Below the pieces are notes generated by a model. The model was not told where the DNA came from. It saw only the letters and a program-made list of their open reading frames with translations, and searched no databases. DNA of 35,982 nucleotides from BD1-7 clade bacterium (lineage in GTDB: Bacteria > Pseudomonadota > Gammaproteobacteria > Pseudomonadales > DT-91): contig CACSIO010000015.1 in assembly GCA_902705865.1 (NCBI GenBank), positions 1-35,982 of the forward strand, written 5' to 3'. The stretch's first letter is position 1, and each line of letters starts with the position of its first letter. Of the stretch, positions 8,547-16,224 are shown piece by piece. A program made the position numbers and the translations under genes.

Positions 8547-9206
8547 ATGAGTAACCTAAGTGTTGCTGGATTTCTATTGCTCGTTATTGGTGTATCTTCG
8601 TTCAGTGTTGCCTCTGCGCAAACGTTAGAGGATTTCTCAGGTTACGATTGGGGAAACCACGAGGATCTGGGTGAATCGGTGGATGTTGGCCTGCTGACGC
8701 TGTCGGTGGATGCTGGCGGTAGTTTGAAAGCGGTGACTAAACCCCATGGCATTCAGATGGGCTATCGCAAAGACGCAGTGACCAAGAAACTGACCATTGC
8801 TGGCCCCGCCGAAAAACGACTTAACATTCATAGTTTGGATGCAACTGACTTGGCAATGATGGTTAACCCACAGGTAACTGTCACCGGTTATCGCGACGAT
8901 ACAATCATTGCGGAGCAAACCATGGGCCCCTTGTGGGACGAGGCTACTCGCTCGGGAATTGCCGTGATGTTGAGTGGGTTTACGAATCTGACACACGTTG
9001 AGATTGTCAGTGCGGGAGTTGACGAAGATGACAGTGATATCTACTTCTTCCTCGATATGATCGAGTATGAAGTAACTGATGTTCCTGTCCCTCCGGCACC
9101 TCCGAAACCAGCGCCGCCAAAATTTGGTGGATGGCCATTAACGATGTTGGTTACGCTTTGTTTATTGGCTGTTGCGCGTCGTTGGCGCGCTTGCTCGCTA
9201 GCATGA
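8547..9206 (+). CDS. Secreted protein with C-terminal GG-TM-RR anchor
   Basis: A 219-aa protein of unknown function. It has a Sec signal peptide (cleavage after residue 24, ASA-QT), a beta-rich body, an acidic segment (VDEDDSD), a Pro-rich linker 'VPVPPAPPKPAPPKF' and a C-terminal tripartite tail: GG, a hydrophobic stretch (WPLTMLVTLCLLAVA) and RRWR. The tail has the layout of GlyGly-CTERM or PEP-CTERM sorting signals, so the protein may be processed and attached or released at the surface. AAGGAG lies 7 bases before ATG 8547, overlapping the stop of the collar gene. The two genes are probably translated from one message and may act together outside the inner membrane. Confidence 0.75.
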   Translation: MSNLSVAGFLLLVIGVSSFSVASAQTLEDFSGYDWGNHEDLGESVDVGLLTLSVDAGGSLKAVTKPHGIQMGYRKDAVTKKLTIAGPAEKRLNIHSLDATDLAMMVNPQVTVTGYRDDTIIAEQTMGPLWDEATRSGIAVMLSGFTNLTHVEIVSAGVDEDDSDIYFFLDMIEYEVTDVPVPPAPPKPAPPKFGGWPLTMLVTLCLLAVARRWRACSLA

Positions 9207-9212
9207 ACAAAT

Positions 9213-9243
9213 AGCCCGGTTGACTCTGCGTTGCCGGGCTTTC
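9213..9243 (+). terminator. Rho-independent terminator
   Basis: AGCCCGG (9213-9219) and CCGGGCT (9234-9240) form a 7-pair GC-rich stem with a 14-base loop followed by a short T-run. It begins 7 bases after the stop of the two-gene secreted-protein unit. Confidence 0.75.
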
Positions 9244-9277
9244 ACAATGCCGGCTAATACAGCCGAGTTTCTAATTT

Positions 9278-9616
9278 ATGTCGTTACCATCCAGCACACC
9301 TACTGAATCACTGGCAGCATTGCTTGCGCATTGCCAATCGATTGACACGCAGTTGCAGCCGTCGGCATCGGGGCAGGTGACATTGCAGTTTGCGAATATC
9401 AGCGAAGATCAACTTGATCGTGTGAAAGCACTGCTGGAAGAACTCGCCGACGAGAGCGTTGAGGGCATGGATTACAGCCCGTATTTTTCAGCTGTTGAAG
9501 GATCGGCGTTGTATAAGCCGGCGAATCCTATGCTTGCGATTCGCCAGGTTTCAAAAACGTATGATCTCGACCCTGAACGATTAGGTCGCCAGTATCGACA
9601 GTCAAAAAAGCGTTAA
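9278..9616 (+). CDS. Hypothetical small acidic protein
   Basis: A 112-aa cytoplasmic protein that I do not recognise. Two predicted helical parts flank the segment VTLQFANISEDQLDRVKALLEELADE, and the C-terminus is basic (LGRQYRQSKKR). There is no signal peptide, membrane segment or obvious metal motif. It starts 35 bases after a terminator, so it has its own promoter, and it converges with the 704-aa-type gene only 15 bases away. Codon use looks normal for the window and the frame is clean, which supports a real gene. Confidence 0.6.
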   Translation: MSLPSSTPTESLAALLAHCQSIDTQLQPSASGQVTLQFANISEDQLDRVKALLEELADESVEGMDYSPYFSAVEGSALYKPANPMLAIRQVSKTYDLDPERLGRQYRQSKKR

Positions 9617-9631
9617 CCAATACGCGCTGTT

Positions 9632-11719
9632 TTATAGTTGCGGCACCGTGCCTTTGACTAAATCAGCTCGCAATACATCGAAAGCAACACGCGAGTTGGA
9701 ACCGTTGTTTTTGACTTTCTCATATTCAGAAACAAGGCGATAGAGATCCCCTTTAGCCGGCTTAACGTTGCCCGTATGTTCGGCTTTCGCACCCGTTTGT
9801 AGAGCCGTTTGGGTAACGGTTTGCCCACGTTGGCCGGCACTGACGCCTATCAATGTGATACCTGCATCGCCATCATCGGCTTGAGAGCCAAAGACGATTT
9901 CAAGGGGTGTTTTGCGGGTGTCATTAACGGGTTTGAAATAGCTGGATTCCAAGCGTACCGCATCATGAACGGTTGCGGACTGATAGCCATCATAGCCAGC
10001 AGCACGTAACTTGCGGTTGGTGCTGAGTAATTGATCTGCTTCATTATCCAGTGCGCTGATCAGTGCTGACATCCGATTGTGGCATTCCATATATACGGTG
10101 TTGATTTCGGCTTTCGAAGCTCTGTTGTTTAAAAACTTGCAGATGGCTTCGATACGCTGTGTATGCACACGTTGACGTTCCGGATCGTTACGCACCATTG
10201 CTCGGCCAAGAGCGAGTATCGAAGGTACGATCATCAGATCGTATCCCACGAGGAAAGCACCGAGTGGTGAAACCATCGTATCAAACCCCGCATTGACACC
10301 AATACCAACGGTTGCGCCCGCATACGGATCAAAAATGATCTGTTCGTAGGTCGCTTTGCCTTTGAATCTCGCCTGGGCGCCAATACCGAGGCTAACGGCT
10401 TCACGCATACTGATCGAGAAGATAGTGACTTTGCGCGAAGGGTGGGTGAGGGTGAATTTCTGTTCTGTGCCGACCTCCATACCGGCGAACACGGCGGAAT
10501 TAAAATCCCACCCAACACCGCGCCCGTTGATCATGAACTTAAGTTCGCCAATGGCTCTGGCCCCAGCAATCAAGTCTCCGGATAGCTCAATTTCGGCTGA
10601 TTGTAGAAACTTAACCCCGGCTCGGCCTGATAAACTAATGCCCAGCTCCACCTCCGCAGTACCATTAAGATCGATGACGCTGAACCGCTCTTTATTGGCG
10701 TCGGTATCGGTGGTGGTGCTGAAAAAGTCGCCCTCTTGTGCGACAAGGTTATGGGATTTGTGCGAAAAGCTGGAAGATATCTTTCCTTCGGCGCTGCCCC
10801 ATGAACCTGCTTTAGCGCTGCCTTCAACATGGCCTTCAACGACTTTGAAATCATCGGACATAATACGTTTGAGGTATTCGGTTTTTACCTTACAGGTGCG
10901 TGTAATGGTGTAGTCGATATCGGCACCGACCGAGGTGTCGTAACTCAACCCAGCGTTTGCTGAGGCAATGAGCCGATCGGCACTGGCTTCGGCGCTGGCA
11001 TGGGCTTCGCCGGTTGCCTGTGCAGTAACCGCGGCCTTCACTTGGTGTTTGAAGCCCAATTTGGTTTTTGTCATGCCACTGTCAAAGCTGGCTTCCGCTT
11101 TTTTTGTACCACCGGCTTTAGCACTAGCTTTGACGCCGTTACCAACAATTTTAGCGTTGGCTTCACGCTCTCTCGAGGATGATTTGCCGATGTCTGTTGT
11201 GTATTCCCAAAAGCTATGGGCGCGCGCCTTAGCTGCCAAAATTTGAGCGGAGGCCGCCAACACTTCGCACTGCAAACGACTGAGAACAATGTCGTTGAGC
11301 GTGGTGACTGATAGCACATTGTCGTTCTTCAGAATGCGCATTAATTCCATTTTGTCGGCTATCAGGCGTCGTGTTTTACTCAAATGGATAAGTCGCCCGA
11401 TGCGTTGCTCTTCAACCAAGGTTGGATGATACAGATCGATATGCTCTGGGAAGTACTGTTTGGCCGCTAACATCATGATAATCCACTTAGGATGCCCCAT
11501 GATTCGTGATGCAGAACCTGATTGTAAATCAGCTTCTAGCGCTGTGTAGACGGTATCAATCGCTTCTTGCCAATGCTCCATTCGAGTTTCACGGCGATAA
11601 CCGGTTTTCTTGCCCATCTTTTTACACCATGTTTCAATCATGGCGGTAAATTCGGGGTCTGGAATGCTCAAAAAACCTTGGGGATATTGTGCGGAATTAA
11701 CGACTTCAGTGAATCGCAT
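9632..11719 (-). CDS. Large protein of unknown family, paralogue B of tandem pair
   Basis: A 695-aa protein homologous along its length to the next gene upstream. Residues 1-170 are helical and conserved in both copies (CKKMGKKTGYRRE, AIDTVYTALE, HPKWIIMMLAAKQYFPE, LYHPTLVE, GRLIHLSKTRR, DKMELMRI, CEVLAASAQ). Residues about 180-470 are Ala/Gly/Ser/Thr-rich with an alternating pattern suggesting a large beta structure (VTAQATGEAHASAEASA, LNGTAEVELGISLSGRAG). Then come THPSRKVTIFSI and a helical C-terminus with HTQRIEAICKFLNN. There is no signal peptide. Start ATG 11719 matches the paralogue start (MRF-EV) and follows AGAGGG; an in-frame ATG at 11746 is less likely. Function unknown; a self-assembling or pore-forming protein is only a guess. 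Confidence 0.85.
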   Translation of the reverse strand: MRFTEVVNSAQYPQGFLSIPDPEFTAMIETWCKKMGKKTGYRRETRMEHWQEAIDTVYTALEADLQSGSASRIMGHPKWIIMMLAAKQYFPEHIDLYHPTLVEEQRIGRLIHLSKTRRLIADKMELMRILKNDNVLSVTTLNDIVLSRLQCEVLAASAQILAAKARAHSFWEYTTDIGKSSSREREANAKIVGNGVKASAKAGGTKKAEASFDSGMTKTKLGFKHQVKAAVTAQATGEAHASAEASADRLIASANAGLSYDTSVGADIDYTITRTCKVKTEYLKRIMSDDFKVVEGHVEGSAKAGSWGSAEGKISSSFSHKSHNLVAQEGDFFSTTTDTDANKERFSVIDLNGTAEVELGISLSGRAGVKFLQSAEIELSGDLIAGARAIGELKFMINGRGVGWDFNSAVFAGMEVGTEQKFTLTHPSRKVTIFSISMREAVSLGIGAQARFKGKATYEQIIFDPYAGATVGIGVNAGFDTMVSPLGAFLVGYDLMIVPSILALGRAMVRNDPERQRVHTQRIEAICKFLNNRASKAEINTVYMECHNRMSALISALDNEADQLLSTNRKLRAAGYDGYQSATVHDAVRLESSYFKPVNDTRKTPLEIVFGSQADDGDAGITLIGVSAGQRGQTVTQTALQTGAKAEHTGNVKPAKGDLYRLVSEYEKVKNNGSNSRVAFDVLRADLVKGTVPQL

Positions 11720-11870
11720 AGTGTACCCTCTAACAACGTGCAGCATTGTGGCTGCAGCGGGGAAATTATTTTTCTGCTGAGGGTAAAGACCCGAACTCCC
11801 AGAGGAAGTTCAGGGGCTTGCGATTTGTCTGTTAACGAGTTGACAATGGGTATTAACGGCTTGCTGATCG

Positions 11871-13982
11871 TTAAACCCAAGTTCCTTGGCTGGAGTCGTA
11901 TTCGTCAGCGATTTCTTTGTTCCAAACCGCTTGTTGTGTTTCTTTAAAAGCAATACGGCCCCATTTATCACCTTTTTTTGCATTCAAATACGTCGTCACG
12001 TTTTTTTGCAATTCTTGCATGACGGGCCCGACAGCGGGAGATTTTCGATACGAAGGTGTGGCGTGCTGGGTTTGAGTAATCGGCCTGCCCATATCCCCAA
12101 GAGGCACTTGGGGTTGGATGGTTGGATTTCCTTCAGATGCTTCTGAGCCGAAAATTTGCACCAATGGGGTCTCGCGATCTTCTTGGTATTCATCGATATA
12201 AGCAGATCTTAGGGCACTGACATCTTGTAGGCCCTTAGAAACATAACCATCAAACCCTGGTTCACGTAGCTGGCGTTTAGCAGCCAGAAGTTTGTCTGCT
12301 TCTGCATCCATTGCCCCCATTGAAGCCAGCATACGGGCGTGGCATTCGAGGTAGACAGAGTTGAGTTCGCCGCGCGAAGCCTGGTTGTTCAAGAATTTAG
12401 CCAGCGTATCGATGCGTTGTGTATGAATACTCGACTTTCTCGGGTCTTTGCGTTTCATCACTTCGGCGATTGCAAGAATTGATGGCATAACTAGGAAGTC
12501 GTATCCCAACAGTAAAATGCCCGACGGTGACGCCGATGAGCTGAATGAGGCATAGCCGCCAACACCCATCGTGATACCACCGAGGCACTGCCATTCCATT
12601 TTGTTAGTATTCGCGACAAATACTTGGCGTGCTTGTGCACCAAAACCCGCTGAAACGGCTTCGCGACCTTCAAATGATGCAATGGTGATCTTTCTGGATG
12701 GGTGGGTAATCGTGAGCTTTTGGTTAGTGCCTGCTTCTAAACCGGCAAAAAATGCGGCGTTGAAATCCGCGCGTATACCACGGCCGTTGATCAGTAAATT
12801 GGCCTCTGTAATACCGCGAGCACCGCCAAAAATATCACCACTTAATGTGGCATCAAGGGTGTCAAAAAAGCGCATGCCGGCACTACCGGTGATATTGATA
12901 CCGAGCTCTGCTTCTGCCGAGGCGGTTAAGTGCATTAACCTGAACGCCTCTTTGGTGTCATCGGTATCGGTATGCGTGCTGAAGTAATTGTCTTGCACCG
13001 GTTTGTGGTGGTACTTGTGTGCCAAAACCGAGGATGCTTCGAAATCCGCGTTGGCTTTTACGCGAGCGTTAGCTTCGCCTTCAGCATGAAACTCTGCCCA
13101 GTTGAAGCGTTCTTGATCTCGAAAAATACGTTTTAGGTACTCGGTAGGTACCTTGGAAGACAGCGTAATGTTGTAATCGACGTTGGCACTGACACTGGTT
13201 TCGGCGCTGAGCCCTGCGGCGGCTGATGCTTTGAGTTTGGCAAGGCTGAGCTCGCCTTCGCCGTGAATTTGACCTTCAGCGTTGGCCTTCACGCCCATAG
13301 AGCCTTTGTGATGAACGCCGCGACAGAGTTTTTCTCGTTCAAGTTCGAGTGTTGCCGATGCAGATACACTGCCGTGTGCTTTGCCTTTGGCAATAACGCC
13401 AACACCTTTACGTTTGGCCGTGCTTTCAGTGCCACGGTCGTGATCTGTGCCGAGGTAAACATCGGATGAATAGAAGTTGGACGCCCTGGCCTTAGCCACC
13501 AGCATTTGCGCGGATGCGGCCAGTACTTCGCATTTTATGCGTGATTCAACGAGTTCGTTAAAGGTGTCTGCTTTTAAATGGCGCTCTTCTTTGATGATGC
13601 GCATCAATTCCATTTTGTCGCGGATATGCCGTTTGATTTCACTGATATGGATAAGACGCCCGACACGCTCAGCTTCGACGGCGGTGGGGTGGTAGAGCTC
13701 TATTTGTTCGGGGAAGTAGGTTTTTGCCGCGATCATCATGATGCACCACTTGGGGTGCGATGTGATTTTTTTGGGGTCAGAGGTCTGTAGCTCACGTTCA
13801 AGCATTGTATATGCCGTATCGATCGCCTCTTGCCAGCGAACGATGCGTTTTTCCCGACGGTAACCGGTTTTTTTGCCCATCGCCTTGCACCAATCGGTGA
13901 TCATGGAAACAAAAACCGGATTTGGAATGGAAACCAAACCGCCGGGGTAATTTTCTGGTTGTAGAACTTCGGAAAATCGCAT
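11871..13982 (-). CDS. Large protein of unknown family, paralogue A of tandem pair
   Basis: A 703-aa protein, the upstream member of the tandem pair, with the same three-part design: conserved helical N-terminus (CKAMGKKTGYRRE, HPKWCIMMIAAKTYFPE, GRLIHISEIKR), an Ala/Gly-rich beta-like centre (HGSVSASATLELERE, NAEGQIHGEGELSLAKLKAS, 'AEAELGINITGSAGMRF', LLINGRGIRADFNAAFFAG), the shared THPSRKITIASFEGREAVS block, and a helical C-terminus (HTQRIDTLAKFLNN, YLECHARML). The tail beyond about residue 620 differs most between copies. RBS GAGAGG precedes ATG 13982. There is no export signal. The pair is on one strand with a 151-base gap, and so was probably duplicated in place. I know no characterised relative. 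Confidence 0.85.
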   Translation of the reverse strand: MRFSEVLQPENYPGGLVSIPNPVFVSMITDWCKAMGKKTGYRREKRIVRWQEAIDTAYTMLERELQTSDPKKITSHPKWCIMMIAAKTYFPEQIELYHPTAVEAERVGRLIHISEIKRHIRDKMELMRIIKEERHLKADTFNELVESRIKCEVLAASAQMLVAKARASNFYSSDVYLGTDHDRGTESTAKRKGVGVIAKGKAHGSVSASATLELEREKLCRGVHHKGSMGVKANAEGQIHGEGELSLAKLKASAAAGLSAETSVSANVDYNITLSSKVPTEYLKRIFRDQERFNWAEFHAEGEANARVKANADFEASSVLAHKYHHKPVQDNYFSTHTDTDDTKEAFRLMHLTASAEAELGINITGSAGMRFFDTLDATLSGDIFGGARGITEANLLINGRGIRADFNAAFFAGLEAGTNQKLTITHPSRKITIASFEGREAVSAGFGAQARQVFVANTNKMEWQCLGGITMGVGGYASFSSSASPSGILLLGYDFLVMPSILAIAEVMKRKDPRKSSIHTQRIDTLAKFLNNQASRGELNSVYLECHARMLASMGAMDAEADKLLAAKRQLREPGFDGYVSKGLQDVSALRSAYIDEYQEDRETPLVQIFGSEASEGNPTIQPQVPLGDMGRPITQTQHATPSYRKSPAVGPVMQELQKNVTTYLNAKKGDKWGRIAFKETQQAVWNKEIADEYDSSQGTWV

Positions 13983-14340
13983 GGGTATCCTCTCGGTAAA
14001 CGGAAGCCTGCGCGAACGCCATGTTGGGCAGTATTAATATTGTGTGTTGAGTTCCCTTAAGATTATAGACAAGCAAGTGATAGGCAAGTTTGCTGATTTT
14101 CGGCTGGGCGATTGATGGTCTTGTTATCGCGGAGGCGCATACGGCACTTGGCTGCAGACGATTACAGTATTCGAGAGCGTCGAACGTCGCTATCCACTAT
14201 CTAACTCGCTGCCGGTTTTTGGCCGGTACCGTCTGCCCGTTTTTTACGGGAATGACGGTAGCTCCGGCGACGGAGCCTCGTTGAAATGTGGTCGCGGGGG
14301 TTAGTTATGGAGGAATAGTTGTGAAGGCTTTACTTAGGAA
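13983..14340. other. 358-base intergenic region with promoter-like and hairpin elements
   Basis: No convincing gene. It should hold the promoter of the paralogue pair: reading leftward there is an exact TATAAT at 14067-14062, without a good -35. Two short hairpins, CCCGT-TTTTT-ACGGG (14236-14250) and GCTCCG-GCGA-CGGAGC (14261-14276), lie downstream of ppnN and could mark its 3' end, though neither has a U-tract in that direction. Confidence 0.4.
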
Positions 14341-15717
14341 CTACGTAGATGTATCAGCCTGAACCACTTCATAGCACGGCGTATACTGGCCGTTTAATTT
14401 CATCCGGCCTTGATCAACAAACCCTCGCAACAGGTTATCGATACTTGCTGCGATCTCGGCATCGCCGCTGAGTTGAAAGGGGCCGTGTTTTTTAACCTCG
14501 GCAATACCATCAGCTTTAACATTGCCGGCAACAATGGCCGAAAATGCGCGTCTTAAATCGGCGGCAAGTGCGTGTGCTGATTGGCTGCGGTTGAGCTTTA
14601 GGCCGGCCATGTTTTTGTGGGTCGGTTTAAACGGTTGCTGAAAATCCATGGGAATCATCAGCTCCCAATTGAATGCATACGATTGCTGATGTTTACGCCG
14701 GTGCCGAGTAACGCTTTCAATGCCTTTGTACATGCTGTTAGCGACCTGCTCGGGCGATCCAACAATGATTTCATAGTGTTGGCGTGCAGCCTCACCTAAG
14801 GTATGGCAAATAAAGGCATCAAGACCACGGAAGTAATCAGCGCTTTCTTGCGGCGCGGCGAAAATCAGTGGAAACGGCAGAGTAGTGTTACCGGGTTGCA
14901 TAAGAATGCCGAGTAGATAGAGTACTTCTTCGGCGGTACCCGCACCGCCGGGAAAAACAATAATGCCATGGGAGAGCCTGACAAATGCTTCAAGGCGCTT
15001 TTCGATATCCGGCAAAATCACCAACTCATTAACGGTTGGGTTTGGGGATTCCGACGCAATAATGCCGGGTTCGCTAATGCCCACGTAGCGGCCATCACGA
15101 ATTTGTTGTTTACCGTGGCCGATCACGGCGCCTTTCATGGGGCCTTTCATTGCGCCGGTGCCGCACCCCGTTGCGATGTTCAGGCCGCGCAGACCCAGTT
15201 CAAAACCAACGGATTTAGCATATTCGTATTCGATACGGCTAACGGCATGACCACCCCAGCAGACCACGAGTTTTGGCGAGGTATTGGGTTTCACAACGCC
15301 TGCGTTTCGGCTGATTCGAAATACGGCGTCAGTAATACCGGGGCCTGAGTCGAAATCAAAGCGACCGCCCATAGACATTTTGTGATGGGTGTAAACGATA
15401 TCGCGCAATGCCGAAAACAAATGCTCTTCGATACCGCGGATCATACGATTGTTGACGAAGGCGCTGGCCGGCGCATTGGTGATATCTAAGCGGATACCGC
15501 GGGGTTCAGGCACGATGTGAATCTCGAACGCATCTAATGCCGCTTTGAACGTACTGTAATCATCGCAGTCGTTGCCGGTATTCAAAACCGCGAGGGCGCA
15601 GCGTCTAAATAGCTGAAAAGTATCATCGTTAGCGTTGGTGACACCATCGATTTCATGTTGTGACAGCAGATTCAAGCTGCTGGTAGGTCTTACTGAGGTT
15701 TGGGCGAGAGTTTTCAT
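14341..15717 (-). CDS. ppnN: Pyrimidine/purine nucleotide 5'-monophosphate nucleosidase PpnN
   Basis: A 458-aa protein, close to the E. coli length (454). PpnN hydrolyses nucleoside monophosphates to free base and ribose 5-phosphate and in E. coli is activated by (p)ppGpp. The LOG (lysine decarboxylase-like) core is clear: VVCWGGHAVS (about 151-160), 'NIATGCGTGAMKGPMKGAVI' (180-199) and the PGGAGTAEE catalytic motif at 256-264. The N- and C-terminal extensions (NAPASAFVNNRMIRGIEEHL; the last 100 residues) are typical of PpnN rather than short LOG proteins. GAGGAG lies 8 bases before ATG 15717. The region upstream has a heptanucleotide repeat. Confidence 0.95.
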   Translation of the reverse strand: MKTLAQTSVRPTSSLNLLSQHEIDGVTNANDDTFQLFRRCALAVLNTGNDCDDYSTFKAALDAFEIHIVPEPRGIRLDITNAPASAFVNNRMIRGIEEHLFSALRDIVYTHHKMSMGGRFDFDSGPGITDAVFRISRNAGVVKPNTSPKLVVCWGGHAVSRIEYEYAKSVGFELGLRGLNIATGCGTGAMKGPMKGAVIGHGKQQIRDGRYVGISEPGIIASESPNPTVNELVILPDIEKRLEAFVRLSHGIIVFPGGAGTAEEVLYLLGILMQPGNTTLPFPLIFAAPQESADYFRGLDAFICHTLGEAARQHYEIIVGSPEQVANSMYKGIESVTRHRRKHQQSYAFNWELMIPMDFQQPFKPTHKNMAGLKLNRSQSAHALAADLRRAFSAIVAGNVKADGIAEVKKHGPFQLSGDAEIAASIDNLLRGFVDQGRMKLNGQYTPCYEVVQADTST

Positions 15718-16047
15718 AGGTACTCCTCTTTTTTTGTAGGTCTGTTTGTCAATATACAGGGTTGTTGTTTCTCTCTTACGTTTTGTTTCTTGTTTCTTGT
15801 TTCTTGTTTCTTGTTTCTTGTTTCTTGTTTCTTGTTTCTGGCTGCGTTAACAGCTGTGTCGGTCTGATGCGTCGCGATACGTTAGTAAACGCAGGATATT
15901 CGTTATTAGTCAGTCTGTGCCCGTACTGGTTCCTTTTTCTTTTGGTTCATATGTAGCTGATTCATCGCCTCACAGTTTTAGCACCGTAGCTTCACGGCTG
16001 CTATATACAGGTGGAACAAACCGCTAGAAGACCGACACGGACCGTAT
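15718..16047. other. 330-base divergent intergenic region
   Basis: It separates ppnN (minus) from the small membrane protein and symporter (plus) and must hold both promoters. The one clear feature is the GTTTCTT repeat at 15785-15840. An open plus-strand frame through the repeat (TTG 15762 to 15956) gives a hydrophobic 7-residue-periodic peptide that is best explained as a by-product of the repeat. I see no tRNA or other RNA gene. Confidence 0.5.
15785..15840 (+). repeat. Heptanucleotide microsatellite (GTTTCTT)n
   Basis: Seven perfect GTTTCTT units and an eighth ending in G instead of T run without interruption. On the minus strand the tract starts about 67 bases upstream of the ppnN start codon. 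Seven is not a multiple of three and tracts of this type are prone to slipped-strand mispairing. Confidence 0.97.
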
Positions 16048-16224
16048 ATGGGTTACTTGATTCTATTGCTCTGCTTGATGGCACTAACGGCCCCGTTTCT
16101 GCCATTACCTGCCGTCGCGCAACTACCGGGCTGGGTCGTTGGGTCGCTATTTTTTATCGTTTTGCTCGCGGTACTCATTGGTGTGCTGCTAGGCCAGTTA
16201 TCCAAGGCTAGTGATGATGAGTAG
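16048..16224 (+). CDS. Small two-helix membrane protein preceding symporter
   Basis: A 58-aa protein starting MGYLILLLCLMALTAPFLPL, with a second hydrophobic segment (WVVGSLFFIVLLAVLIGVLL) and an acidic end (SKASDDE). Its stop lies inside the symporter gene, an overlap of about 11 bases, so the two are translationally coupled. Small two-helix proteins encoded just before sodium:solute symporters are common (YhdT before PanF in E. coli; DUF3311 proteins elsewhere). This one is too diverged to assign to either by eye. No strong ribosome site is visible before ATG 16048. Confidence 0.65.
   Translation: MGYLILLLCLMALTAPFLPLPAVAQLPGWVVGSLFFIVLLAVLIGVLLGQLSKASDDE

Noticed and set aside
9605..9632. 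Possible terminator between the convergent 9278 and 9632 genes (A-run, AGCG...CGCT, T-run)
   Set aside because: The stem is only 4 pairs and overlaps both stop-codon regions, so support is insufficient.
14090..14284. 64-codon plus-strand frame between the paralogue pair and ppnN
   Set aside because: No ribosome site or domain, and it lies across promoter and hairpin sequences.
15762..15956. 64-codon hydrophobic frame across the heptanucleotide repeat
   Set aside because: Its 7-residue periodicity is a direct result of the 21-base period of the repeat; it has a TTG start without a ribosome site and no relatives I recognise.
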